Assembly: GCA_009901575.1 (NCBI GenBank)
Contig: WXYP01000003.1
Span: 186,001 to 250,000 of the forward strand
Length of the DNA stretch: 64,000 nucleotides
DNA from: Flavobacteriaceae bacterium R38
GTDB lineage: Bacteria > Bacteroidota > Bacteroidia > Flavobacteriales > Flavobacteriaceae
Direction: 5' to 3'
The translations under genes were made by a program, and so were the position numbers. Shown one piece after another: positions 1-8,419 of the stretch; position 1 is the stretch's first letter, and each line of letters opens with the position of its first letter. A model generated the notes under the pieces. It was not told the origin of the DNA and did no database searches. It saw only the letters and a list, made by a program, of their open reading frames with translations.

Positions 1-90
1 TAAATCATGATATAAGGCATATTTAATGTTGTCAGGATGTTATTAGCTATACGTCTTATATTTTAATGAACAACTTTTAAATCAATAATA

Positions 91-600
91 ATGGCAGGAT
101 CTAAATTTAATGAACTTTGCAGTGCTTACAGTAATGCACAAACCAACTTTGAAAACTTCAGGCTCGATTGTCATTCGATAGCTACTTCGCTGGTCGATGA
201 AATCAAAAAATACATGGAGATTCCTGAGCAGCGATTCAGTCTTTATAAAATAAATCAGAATAATGAATTCCAGGTAGTACCTCCATCTTTGGTAAATGCA
301 TTGGTGCTGAGTAATGATTCTTACTGGCATTTTGGGGTAGGATTAACTGTATGTAAGGCCGATAATAGCCTACAGGAAGAACTTATCCTTGTACATTTAA
401 TGATACGTAAAGAAATTGACAACCAGTTTTTTGTAAAATACGCCAATCATGAAGAAGAGTTCGAAGTGTTTAAAGACCAACCCGAGAGTTTCCATTCTTT
501 CTTTGACTTTTTACATGAAACTATTATTGAATCGTATAAAGAGAGATTGCAGCAGTTTTTAGGAGAAAAGACAGAACGTAAATTAGGATATTTACAATAA
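91..600 (+). CDS. conserved hypothetical protein
   Basis: I do not recognise the family of this 169-residue protein. It has no signal peptide, no membrane segment and no cysteine-pair metal motif, so it should be a soluble cytoplasmic protein. It is mixed in composition, with an acidic, aromatic-rich C-terminal third (residues about 120-155) likely to be helical. The ATG at 91 is the first in frame, and no other gene fits the strand. It stands alone: a strong hairpin terminator follows about 30 bases after the stop, and the next gene lies on the other strand. It is probably a monocistronic housekeeping-type gene of unknown function. Confidence 0.75.
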   Translation: MAGSKFNELCSAYSNAQTNFENFRLDCHSIATSLVDEIKKYMEIPEQRFSLYKINQNNEFQVVPPSLVNALVLSNDSYWHFGVGLTVCKADNSLQEELILVHLMIRKEIDNQFFVKYANHEEEFEVFKDQPESFHSFFDFLHETIIESYKERLQQFLGEKTERKLGYLQ

Positions 601-630
601 GGTCTGATTTTTACAATCGTATATAAAAAG

Positions 631-668
631 ACAAGTCCCGAAAAGTAGGATTCGGGACTTGTTTCTTG
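631..668 (+). terminator. rho-independent terminator
   Basis: A perfect 12-bp stem (631-642 with 651-662) closes an 8-base loop and is followed by a short T-rich run. It sits 30 bases after the preceding rightward stop codon. Confidence 0.8.
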
Positions 669-893
669 TTAAACTATAGTAAATTAAAGCTTGGGGCTGT
701 TTTACTATGTAATACTATTACCATTTTGACACTTTAAACATACCACGAGAAAATATTTTATTAAAATTAATGTTGTGAAATGATGGAAAGTTGTTGTGAA
801 ATAAGAATATATATAATTGACTTCGTCAGATCAGTGATTTTTGATCTTTTGTTTGCTTAGCATAAACTGGCAGGAATCTAAAACCATTTTATC
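669..893. other. intergenic, no gene seen
   Basis: AT-rich spacer. The only recognisable item is a fragment near 870-886 resembling the inner edge of the 'GTCATTCC' inverted repeat found intact at 52501-52570. I see no ORF, tRNA or promoter that I would defend. Confidence 0.5.
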
Positions 894-1007
894 ATATTCT
901 TTTCCTTGATGAAAAGAATCAACCCGTCCGAACGCCCGCCTTGCCTTTCGGTACGGGCGGGAATATCAAGACTGATTTCAAGAAACACAAAATAGGTCGA
1001 TTTCTTT
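894..1007 (+). repeat. dispersed repeat R1, copy a (internally deleted, interrupted)
   Basis: This matches both ends of the R1 element seen complete at 5224-5405 and, inverted, at 52198-52377. The middle 90 or so bases of R1 are missing. A GC-rich 39-base palindromic segment (923-961, CCCGCC...GGCGGG arms) interrupts the left end; removing it restores the R1 sequence across the junction. No coding capacity is seen. Confidence 0.65.
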
Positions 1008-1114
1008 AAAAATGTCCTTTTTACTCACAATTTTAATACTTCAAATTAAAGAGTTCGTGAATCTTCGATTTGGGGAAGCAAAAAAGAATGAAAGAATAAG
1101 TCCTTATAATCATT

Positions 1115-2824
1115 TTATTCAGTTTTAGAAGAAATTTTATTGAACTTTAACCCTTCAACTCCGCTATTCGACACAGAGAAAGCTGTGACATCCCCTGCTT
1201 TGTTTCTAATAAATTCTACTTGATTAAAATTTCTGTTATCACTTATAAAAAGATTATTTTTAATAGGTTTTAATTCAACACCTTTTAATCGTAAATGTTG
1301 TATGATTAATTTTCCATTCTTTATAGCAAGTGAATATGATGTTTCTAATTCTTCACTATAGTAACTTCCTGTATATTCTTTTAAGTTAACAGGATTGTAT
1401 GCATAAAAATTGATAGGATCTCTGTCGTTAATAATGACCTGCATTCTGTCTTCCCCTTGATTATTTTTGTTAAAAATAACACTTACATTTTCTGAGTCAC
1501 CTATCATTTTAAATTCATTTTCACTGATTGGAGCCAGTTTTGTATCATTTCCTCCAGGTCTGGAGTATACTAATGAATCATTTTCTATGATTATATTTCT
1601 GGTATACCATTCTTCAGGCTCCCAATACTTTCCGGTAAATCTCTCTAGCTGTTTACGATTTAGTTTTTTGAATATTTTTGATTTGTGTTTAAAGGTTTTT
1701 CGCTTGTTGTTTTCTTCTTCATAAAACTCATTTAAAAAAAGATCAGCTACTCCAAAAACTTTTTCAATAGGATTAGAAGATGCTTCATTAGCAAGAACAA
1801 CTATAGCCATATTGTGGTCTGGGATGCGAGCAAAATAGGCTCTATATCCTGCATCTGACCCTGAATGTACAATGACATTTATTCCTCTGTAAATACCAAT
1901 AAACTGCCCTAATGCATAACCAGTTTCATTACCATTATTTAATACAGTTCTTGAATTCATTTGATCAATAATGTCAGCATCTCCAACTTTTGGGTTTTCA
2001 AAATTCAAGGCCCATAATGCAAAATCTTCTGCAGTAGTAAATAAACTTGTTGGCCCTACATTTGCAAAACTTAGAACACTTTTTTTATAACCATTCTTAT
2101 GCTTAGAATAAGAATAAGCTCTGTTTTTTACAATCTTTTCATGATCATCATAAAACAAAGTATTTTTCATTCCTAAAGGTGAAAAGATTCGTTCCCGGGT
2201 AAATTCTGAGAATGTTTTTTCTGAAACACGAGCTACTATTTCTGCTAATAGTGTAAAACCGGTATTGGAATACATGTTTTTTTCACCCGGATCAAAATTT
2301 AGAGCTTTTTGTCTTTGTACCAAACTTAATATGTGTTCCATGGTTATTACATCGTCTAATCTCCAACCAGCCATCTCAAGCAGCCTCCATTGATCTCGTA
2401 AACCACTACTGTGATTTGCCAAATTCCTTAAGGTGATTTTTTTACCAAAATCTGGTAATTCAGGGATATATTGCCTCACATCGTCATCGAGAGATAATTT
2501 TCCATCTTCTTGCAATAATAAAATGGAAAAGACAGTAAATTGTTTAGATAAAGAAGCGGCATGGAAAACAGTATTAGGTTGAATAGGTATTTGATATTCC
2601 AGGTTAGCGCTTCCATACCCCTTTGTGTATATTGTTTTTCCATCTTTTATGACAGCTATTGCTGCACCGGGATTATCAGGGGTATTCCATTTTGAGAAGA
2701 GTTTGTCTATTTGTTCTTCTATAGACAAATTTGCTTTATTCTTTTGTGCCTGTAATATCTTAGTTTGAGAAATGAATATACAGAGTGTATAAATAACGAT
2801 AAATTTTAGTTGGTTTCTTTTCAT
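1115..2824 (-). CDS. class C beta-lactamase-fold serine hydrolase, secreted
   Basis: This is a 569-residue exported serine hydrolase of the beta-lactamase/D-aminopeptidase family (PF00144). An N-terminal hydrophobic signal (residues about 7-26) leads into the catalytic domain, which carries the SxxK nucleophile motif at S91-K94, YSN at 185-187 and HSG at 320-322 (the KTG-equivalent). A C-terminal beta-rich extension (about 390-560) resembles the lipocalin-like tails of such hydrolases. It probably acts on D-amino-acid peptides or esters in the periplasm or outside; a true antibiotic-resistance role is not indicated. It lies 122 bases downstream of the DUF4097 gene on the same strand and could be read through from the sigma operon. 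Confidence 0.88.
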   Translation of the reverse strand: MKRNQLKFIVIYTLCIFISQTKILQAQKNKANLSIEEQIDKLFSKWNTPDNPGAAIAVIKDGKTIYTKGYGSANLEYQIPIQPNTVFHAASLSKQFTVFSILLLQEDGKLSLDDDVRQYIPELPDFGKKITLRNLANHSSGLRDQWRLLEMAGWRLDDVITMEHILSLVQRQKALNFDPGEKNMYSNTGFTLLAEIVARVSEKTFSEFTRERIFSPLGMKNTLFYDDHEKIVKNRAYSYSKHKNGYKKSVLSFANVGPTSLFTTAEDFALWALNFENPKVGDADIIDQMNSRTVLNNGNETGYALGQFIGIYRGINVIVHSGSDAGYRAYFARIPDHNMAIVVLANEASSNPIEKVFGVADLFLNEFYEEENNKRKTFKHKSKIFKKLNRKQLERFTGKYWEPEEWYTRNIIIENDSLVYSRPGGNDTKLAPISENEFKMIGDSENVSVIFNKNNQGEDRMQVIINDRDPINFYAYNPVNLKEYTGSYYSEELETSYSLAIKNGKLIIQHLRLKGVELKPIKNNLFISDNRNFNQVEFIRNKAGDVTAFSVSNSGVEGLKFNKISSKTE

Positions 2825-2946
2825 TTTTTAATGGTTTAATTAATCTTTATTTACGTTCGTTTTAGAGAATAGATACCCATGAGAAGATTTACTTCTCTTA
2901 GAAGAATTGGATTAAATTCAAGTTTTATCTTAAGTTAGAATGGATA

Positions 2947-3705
2947 TTATTTTTTTCTTAAATAGATATTTCCATAAGATGCTATTAGGGTTATTGCCAC
3001 ACCTCCGTTATTGAGTTTTGTTATTATTGGTCTCTTCTTTCTGTTATTTTTATCATCTAAACTTTGTTGTGTGAGCTCTAAATCAAAATCGGTATAAAAC
3101 TCTCCCCTAGGAGTTTTTAAAGTTAGATTGGCAGGAGTATCAGAAGGAAGACTAATATCTATATCACCTTTTGAAGCAATAATAGATGTAGGTAAAGATT
3201 GATCAATTTCATCGAAGTTTATAATTACATTACCATTATTGTTTTCAATGATAACCGGGCCTGTAACACTTTTGAGAATTATATTTCCATTATTTGTTTT
3301 CGCTTCAATTTCAGATGCAAGATCATTGATATAGATGTCATTATTACTAGGAACTTCTAATGAAACGTTCATTTCTTTTGGAACATAAATGATTAGATCT
3401 TTGGCAAGGCGATCTCTCAATCCTTTAACTTTTAAAATGCTTCCATCTTTTTCAACTTCAACACCAAAGCTTGTATTATCGTTACCTTGACCAAAAACAG
3501 CTTTTAACCCCTTTGCTTTATCAGTAGTTCGTATATTTTCTTTTTCAGAAATAAGGAATTCATTTTTGTTGTGATTCTTTATCACAATAGTGGTTTCAGA
3601 CGAGACATTCACTTTATTAATGCCTTCCAGAGAATGTGTGTAATCTTGTGAAAATACATTGATCACAAAGAGATAAAATACAGTAAATAGGAAGCTATGT
3701 TTCAT
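2947..3705 (-). CDS. DUF4097-family secreted beta-repeat protein
   Basis: This 252-residue protein has a signal peptide (residues 1-19, ending before QDY) and then short repeating beta-strand units of the type INDL, VTGPV, NNNGNV, ASKGDI and SYGNI. That pattern is typical of DUF4097/DUF2807 'adhesin-like' beta-solenoids. No catalytic residues are evident. It starts 7 bases after the anti-sigma gene, making it the third gene of a sigma / anti-sigma / DUF4097 operon. In such operons the secreted solenoid may be an envelope sensor or an effector, but its biochemical role is unknown. Confidence 0.8.
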   Translation of the reverse strand: MKHSFLFTVFYLFVINVFSQDYTHSLEGINKVNVSSETTIVIKNHNKNEFLISEKENIRTTDKAKGLKAVFGQGNDNTSFGVEVEKDGSILKVKGLRDRLAKDLIIYVPKEMNVSLEVPSNNDIYINDLASEIEAKTNNGNIILKSVTGPVIIENNNGNVIINFDEIDQSLPTSIIASKGDIDISLPSDTPANLTLKTPRGEFYTDFDLELTQQSLDDKNNRKKRPIITKLNNGGVAITLIASYGNIYLRKK

Positions 3706-3712
3706 TTTGATT

Positions 3713-4504
3713 TTAAATTAAATGAGATAATTCTACTTTTATTTCATCTTTAATATAAGCAGGTGTTTTATCATCTTGGAGTATTTTTTCCATTGTGGGA
3801 ATTGCTCTTTTTTCCTGGATCCCAACTAAAATTTGAATCAATTCTATCTGCATACTTGGGTTAGATTCTGTATTTAAAGCACTAATTAATGCTTTACGAA
3901 CTACTTCTTGATTTGAAAATTTATTAAGTGCAGTAGCTGCCGCTAACCGAACGCTAACATGATTGTCATAGTGCATTTTATTAATCAATGCGTTTAATAT
4001 TTCATTTCCTGGATGTTCAAATTCTTTCGCAAAATTTACTGCTTGCAATCGTTTACTGGCCGATTCGTTTTCAATCATCGAAATTGTCATAGCTGTCTTC
4101 ATTTGTAAATTTTCTTGCTCCATAACAGATAACTCTTTTGTGTGCGCTCCTCTATTTTGATTATTTCCATAGAGATATCCCATAAATAGTAGAGCGAAAG
4201 AAGCAGCAATTTGAAAAACGCTTTTCCATAACTTGTTCTCTTTTTGATGTAATGGAATGCTATCTGACTTTTTGCGCTGAGCTTTTTCTTTTTGTAGCAT
4301 AATCTCGAAATTCTCTCTTAGATTTTCATCAGGATATTCCTGGAAAGCATTGTCAATAGCATTAAAAATTGTTTGTAATTCTTCCAGAGCCAATTGGCAA
4401 TCGTTACATTTATTAAGGTGTAATTTGATTTGCTTATGGGTTTTATCATCCAGATTATGATTTATATAATCAATAAGTTGTTTTTCTGTATGTTGACAAT
4501 TCAT
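3713..4504 (-). CDS. transmembrane anti-sigma factor with zinc finger and HEAT repeats
   Basis: This is a 263-residue probable anti-sigma factor. The N-terminal cytoplasmic part holds a ZAS-type zinc motif (H29-x3-C33-x2-C36, with H5 upstream). One membrane helix spans about 93-113. The extracytoplasmic part (about 150-263) consists of HEAT-like helical repeats with the phrase VRLAAATALNKF. The start overlaps the sigma-factor stop as ATGA (4501-4504), so the two are translationally coupled. By family rule it should bind the sigma factor at the inner membrane and release it on a periplasmic signal. HEAT repeats as the sensing part are less usual than a plain tail. Confidence 0.85.
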   Translation of the reverse strand: MNCQHTEKQLIDYINHNLDDKTHKQIKLHLNKCNDCQLALEELQTIFNAIDNAFQEYPDENLRENFEIMLQKEKAQRKKSDSIPLHQKENKLWKSVFQIAASFALLFMGYLYGNNQNRGAHTKELSVMEQENLQMKTAMTISMIENESASKRLQAVNFAKEFEHPGNEILNALINKMHYDNHVSVRLAAATALNKFSNQEVVRKALISALNTESNPSMQIELIQILVGIQEKRAIPTMEKILQDDKTPAYIKDEIKVELSHLI

Positions 4505-5040
4505 AACATTACATTTTGAAAATAATAACTTCTAAGTTTTTGTATTATCCGGTGAATTTTTGTTTTTACAGCTCCTACGCTAGAATCTGTAATTTCTGCA
4601 ATCTCACGGTATTTAATTCCCTGATATCTGCTCATTATAATGAGTTCTTTATCACTTTTACTTAATTGATCGAGTATTCGGTTCAATTGTTCTGTTGTTT
4701 CTTTACGCTCAGGAGTGTTAACATCTGTTTCTCCAATTTTAAATTCAATTTCGTTTAAGCGTACTTCTCGATTTTTGGTATTTTGATAATAATCGTTACA
4801 TATGTTCCGGGCTATGGCATACATCCATGATGTAAACTTGGTTTTTTTATAAGAACTACTGTATTTAATGATTTTATAAAAAACTTCCTGGGTCATATCC
4901 TGGCTAATTTCTCTGTTTTTTGTCATCATGAGAAAGTAATTGAAGATCTTTACATGATATCGGTTAAATAAATGACGCATCATGTCAATGTTGCCATTAA
5001 CAACTAAAATCATCAATTCTTCGTCTGTTAAACTTTCCAA
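4501..5040 (-). CDS. ECF sigma-70 factor (TTG start)
   Basis: This is a 179-residue extracytoplasmic-function sigma factor. Region 2 is seen as SQDMTQEVFYKI and the aromatic-rich FTSWMYAIARN (residues about 46-85). Region 4 carries a helix-turn-helix (about 146-172, YREIAEITDSSVGAVKTKIHR). The start is a TTG at 5038-5040: an in-frame stop lies 15 bases further upstream, and the only internal ATG (codon 10) would cut off the conserved LTDEEL start of region 1/2. It is followed by its zinc-finger anti-sigma factor with an ATGA overlap. A recognised promoter for its own regulon was not found. Confidence 0.9.
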   Translation of the reverse strand: MESLTDEELMILVVNGNIDMMRHLFNRYHVKIFNYFLMMTKNREISQDMTQEVFYKIIKYSSSYKKTKFTSWMYAIARNICNDYYQNTKNREVRLNEIEFKIGETDVNTPERKETTEQLNRILDQLSKSDKELIIMSRYQGIKYREIAEITDSSVGAVKTKIHRIIQKLRSYYFQNVML

Positions 5041-5223
5041 GAGGTCACTTTTGAGTTAATTTCTATTCTAATACTTGAATTTTTAAAAAAGGTTACATTA
5101 TAGACCAAAATATACTTCCTTTTAAAGGATATGAATAGTATTTGGATGTTACAGTTTAATGGAGTGTTTTCCTGATTTAGAGAAGCGTTTTAGATAAAAA
5201 ATATTAAGTTATATAACTATAAT

Positions 5224-5405
5224 ATATTCATTTTGCCTTGATGCAAAACGAATCAAAAAATCAAGACTGATTTCTAGTTTTTTGAAATACTACGAATATT
5301 TTTCTCCTCTGTATTCCGAGCCTCTTCGTTCGCGGAATACTCCTAAGGCTATCACTAAAAACTATTCTTGATTTCTAACAAAACTAGAAATAGGTCGGAA
5401 TCTTT
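5224..5405 (+). repeat. dispersed repeat R1, copy b (full length)
   Basis: This is an element of about 182 bases. Its inverted copy at 52198-52377 is roughly four-fifths identical by eye over the whole length; a shortened copy lies at 894-1007. It contains two internal inverted repeats (CTTGAT...ATCAAG near the left end, ATTCCG...CGGAAT in the middle) and no ORF. The remaining spacer between 5041 and 5459 holds nothing else I can name. Confidence 0.75.
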
Positions 5406-5459
5406 ATAAAATGATATGTAGTTAGTTTTTTATTCAAAGAGGGCAGAACGAAATAAATA

Positions 5460-6836
5460 TCACCCAGGAAATACTAATGAAAAAGTAGTAGCTACAAATG
5501 GTTCTGAGTTTACCCGAATTCCTCCCCCATGTTTTTTCATGATATTTTTAGAGAGGCTTAATCCAATTCCAGATCCGTTTTTGCGGGTGGTATAGAACGG
5601 AATGAAGATTTGATTCATTATAGCAGGATCAACCCCTTTCCCGTTATCGGTAATATGAATGAGTTTTACGTCATTTTTAATTTCTACACTGATGGTAATC
5701 TTTGGTTCAGAAACATCCTGAAGTGCATAAATGCTATTGCCGATGATATTGAGGAATACTTGTTCTATTAATTTTTCGTCTGCAGCTATTACTGCTTTAG
5801 AAGGGACTTGATTAATTTTAAAATGAATATGATGCTCTTCAAATGACGCTTGCATCAAACGTTGAATATTTTCTAATACAGAAAGAATATAAATATTTTT
5901 AATAACCGGAACCGGAACATTACTAATAGTTCGGTAGTCTTTTACAAAAACCAATAAACCATTAGACCGTTTTTGGATCGTCTTCGCAGCCAGGTGAATA
6001 TCTTTGAGAATTTCATCATCCAGCTCATTGGCATGAATAATATTACCTTGCTTATCTTCTGTCATCTTTTTAATAGTAGATGCTAGTGAACTCACAGGAG
6101 TAAAAGAATTTAGCATTTCATGAGCAAGAATTCGAATGACGTTATGCCAGGCTTCAATCTCTTTTTGTTCAATTTCAGAACGAATGTCCTGAAAAGTAAT
6201 GATGAGGTATGAATTCTCCAGTAATTTAAAGTCAATAACTTCTAATGATAATTGTTTTTCTTCCAGTTCATTGCCTATTTCTATAAGCGATTTTCCACCT
6301 TCGGATAGCTTTTTAACCTCGGTTTCCAGCCATGGAATCTGACGTGATAACCGATACCAGTATTTGTGCTGTGGTTGTCCTAATATTTTGGATGCAGCTC
6401 GATTGAAAAATAGAATTTCCTGTTGCGCGTCATTATCAAATAATGCGTCTTTTTTTATGGATAAGATTCCAAGACCAACTTGTTCCAGGATTTGCTTGAA
6501 ATATTGAAACTGTGCCTCTTTATCTATTTTGTTATTCTTAAAATTTTTGATGATCCGATTAAAATCTTCATAAACCCTGGTAAATGAATCCCCTTGATTG
6601 TTAGGTGCAAAATAAACCGAATAATCTTCGTTTTTAAGTGCATTCAGAAATTTAACCAATGAATAATTGGTTTTATTAACGTAGTTAATCAAAGAATATA
6701 CCTGGAAGAGAATTAAAATAATGCTACCTCCAGTTGTAAACCAACGCTCTAACCGAATTGTATAAGCTGTTAAAATGCAACACGCCAGGATAATTAGTAC
6801 CCTAAGAATGACTTGTATGGTAAATCCTTTAATCAA
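5460..6836 (-). CDS. NtrB-like sensor histidine kinase
   Basis: This 458-residue membrane histidine kinase has two N-terminal membrane helices (about 10-27 and 33-53) with almost no periplasmic loop. A linker and PAS-like domain follow (about 105-220), then a dimerisation/phosphoacceptor helix with H239 in LAHEMLNSFTP. The ATPase domain has N363/N367, the DNGKG box starting at D397 and GSGIGLSLSK near 421-430. The short gap to the upstream NtrC-like gene (3 bases) shows they form a pair. By this arrangement it should phosphorylate D56 of that regulator and so control the divergent export operon. The signal is unknown; the lack of a sensor loop points to a membrane or cytoplasmic cue. Confidence 0.92.
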   Translation of the reverse strand: MIKGFTIQVILRVLIILACCILTAYTIRLERWFTTGGSIILILFQVYSLINYVNKTNYSLVKFLNALKNEDYSVYFAPNNQGDSFTRVYEDFNRIIKNFKNNKIDKEAQFQYFKQILEQVGLGILSIKKDALFDNDAQQEILFFNRAASKILGQPQHKYWYRLSRQIPWLETEVKKLSEGGKSLIEIGNELEEKQLSLEVIDFKLLENSYLIITFQDIRSEIEQKEIEAWHNVIRILAHEMLNSFTPVSSLASTIKKMTEDKQGNIIHANELDDEILKDIHLAAKTIQKRSNGLLVFVKDYRTISNVPVPVIKNIYILSVLENIQRLMQASFEEHHIHFKINQVPSKAVIAADEKLIEQVFLNIIGNSIYALQDVSEPKITISVEIKNDVKLIHITDNGKGVDPAIMNQIFIPFYTTRKNGSGIGLSLSKNIMKKHGGGIRVNSEPFVATTFSLVFPG

Positions 6837-6839
6837 TGA

Positions 6840-8219
6840 TTATAAATTGTATTTTTCGATGCGTCTGTATAAAGCTGCACGAGTTAATCCTAAATCTTTA
6901 GCAGCTTTGGTAATGTTTCCTTCGTTTTTATCCAGGGCTTTTTGAACCAGTAATTTTTCCAGATCCTGTACATTAAGATTCGTATCTATCTCTTTTTTAA
7001 TTACAGATGATGAACTTGCGGTAAGATTAAAATCTGAAGCTTTGATGATGAGTCCGTCAGACATGATAACACCGCGTTCAATAGTGTGTTGTAATTCCCT
7101 TATATTACCCGGCCATGTATGTTTGCTGAGTATATGAATAGCTTCTTCTGATATTTTGAGTTGAGGTTTCCGATATTTTTCTTTGAATAGATGTAAACTA
7201 TAATTGACGAATTCAATAATATCTTCCGGGCGATTCCGAAGTGGTGGGATTTCAAGTTCGATAGTATTGATCCTATACATTAAATCCTGCCGGAATTTGC
7301 CTTCTTCTACCCATGTGTGTAAAGGGGCATTTGTGGCAAATAATAGACGGGCATTAAACGATCGTTCTACGGTATCCCCTATACGAGTTACTTTTCTGTC
7401 CTGAAGTACTGTCAATAATTTGGTTTGCAGGCTAAGCGGCAAGTTCCCGATTTCATCTAAAAATAACGTACCATCTTCTGCAAGCTCAAAACGTCCCGGT
7501 TTATTATCTGTAGCATCTGTAAAAGCACCTTTTACATGTCCAAATAATTCACTTTCAAATAAACTTTCTGTAATGGCCCCCAAATCAACATGAACAAAAG
7601 GGCCAAGACTACGTTCAGATAGCCTGTGAATTTCTCTCGCAATATGTTGTTTCCCTGTACCATTCTCTCCTAAAATTAAAACATTGGCATCGGTAACACT
7701 AACCTTATGTACAGCTTCCATTAATTTTTTCATGGCAGGCGAAATACCAATTACAGGTCCTTGTGTATTGTTAGTTTGCTGTTTTAAAATCTTATTGGCA
7801 GAGGTGAGTTCAGAAACTTTCTGATTTGATTTTTTTAAACGCAATGCAGAATTTACAGTGGCTAAAAACTTTTCATTATTCCAGGGTTTCAGGATAAAAT
7901 CAAAAGCCCCTCTTTTAATAGCGTCTACAGCCAATTCTACTTCTCCATAGGCAGTCATAAGAATAACAACAATATCCGGGTCAATACTCAATAAATGTTT
8001 TAGCCAATACATACCCTCTTTTCCGTCATTGATCCCTATTCGATAATTCATATCTAAAATAACAAGATCAACTTCTTGACTGGAAAGGGTTTCGTTGATT
8101 TTTCTCGGATTTTGAAGCGTAATTATCCTGGAATAATCTTGCTTTAGCAGAAGTGCTGCAGACAAGAGTACATCTTCATCGTCATCGATGATTAGAATGG
8201 TGGCGTTAGTCTTTGCCAT
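6840..8219 (-). CDS. NtrC-family sigma-54-dependent response regulator
   Basis: This is a 459-residue enhancer-binding regulator. The receiver domain (1-125) has acidic residues D12-D14 and phosphoacceptor D56. The AAA+ domain has Walker A GENGTGK (184-190), the sigma-54-contacting GAFTDA loop (231-236) and Walker B LFLDE (252-256). A C-terminal Fis-type helix-turn-helix (about 425-459) ends the protein. All parts needed to activate sigma-54 RNA polymerase are intact. It is divergent from the export operon, and the 200-base gap carries a near-consensus -24/-12 promoter and a dyad suited to this class of activator (see those entries). It is the first gene of the pair with the kinase. Confidence 0.95.
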   Translation of the reverse strand: MAKTNATILIIDDDEDVLLSAALLLKQDYSRIITLQNPRKINETLSSQEVDLVILDMNYRIGINDGKEGMYWLKHLLSIDPDIVVILMTAYGEVELAVDAIKRGAFDFILKPWNNEKFLATVNSALRLKKSNQKVSELTSANKILKQQTNNTQGPVIGISPAMKKLMEAVHKVSVTDANVLILGENGTGKQHIAREIHRLSERSLGPFVHVDLGAITESLFESELFGHVKGAFTDATDNKPGRFELAEDGTLFLDEIGNLPLSLQTKLLTVLQDRKVTRIGDTVERSFNARLLFATNAPLHTWVEEGKFRQDLMYRINTIELEIPPLRNRPEDIIEFVNYSLHLFKEKYRKPQLKISEEAIHILSKHTWPGNIRELQHTIERGVIMSDGLIIKASDFNLTASSSSVIKKEIDTNLNVQDLEKLLVQKALDKNEGNITKAAKDLGLTRAALYRRIEKYNL

Positions 8220-8270
8220 GATTGATGAATTACTTTATAAATATAAGCGATTGTAGATAAATGAACAGTT

Positions 8271-8292
8271 AACCGTTCGTTTTCGAACAGTT
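8271..8292. promoter_or_regulatory. probable enhancer dyad for the NtrC-like regulator
   Basis: Two 9-base arms (AACCGTTCG and CGAACAGTT, one mismatch) flank a TTTT centre. The dyad lies about 60 bases upstream of the -24 element, a normal distance for a sigma-54 enhancer, and in the gap between the regulator and the export operon. Binding is inferred, not shown. Confidence 0.55.
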
Positions 8293-8352
8293 TAAATTCA
8301 TCTTTAATTTTTAAGATATTGATTATCAATCATTTAATAATATCGCTTTTTA

Positions 8353-8368
8353 TGGCATATCCCTTGAC
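8353..8368 (+). promoter_or_regulatory. sigma-54-like promoter for the export operon
   Basis: TGGCAT, five bases, then TTGAC. This fits the -24/-12 consensus TGGCAC-N5-TTGCA with correct spacing, and differs at the second base of the GC pair. Transcription would start near 8378, about 40 bases before the ATG at 8420. Confidence 0.6.
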
Positions 8369-8419
8369 ATTAGAGCGACGTGAAATCAATCAAACAATCA
8401 AAAACGAACAAATTTGTAA

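Noticed and set aside
1115-2824. Antibiotic-resistance beta-lactamase
   Set aside because: Motifs fit the broad serine hydrolase family, but the C-terminal extension and HSG variant point to peptidase/esterase relatives.
5224-5405. R1 as an insertion sequence
   Set aside because: No transposase frame and only about 180 bases; at most a non-autonomous element.
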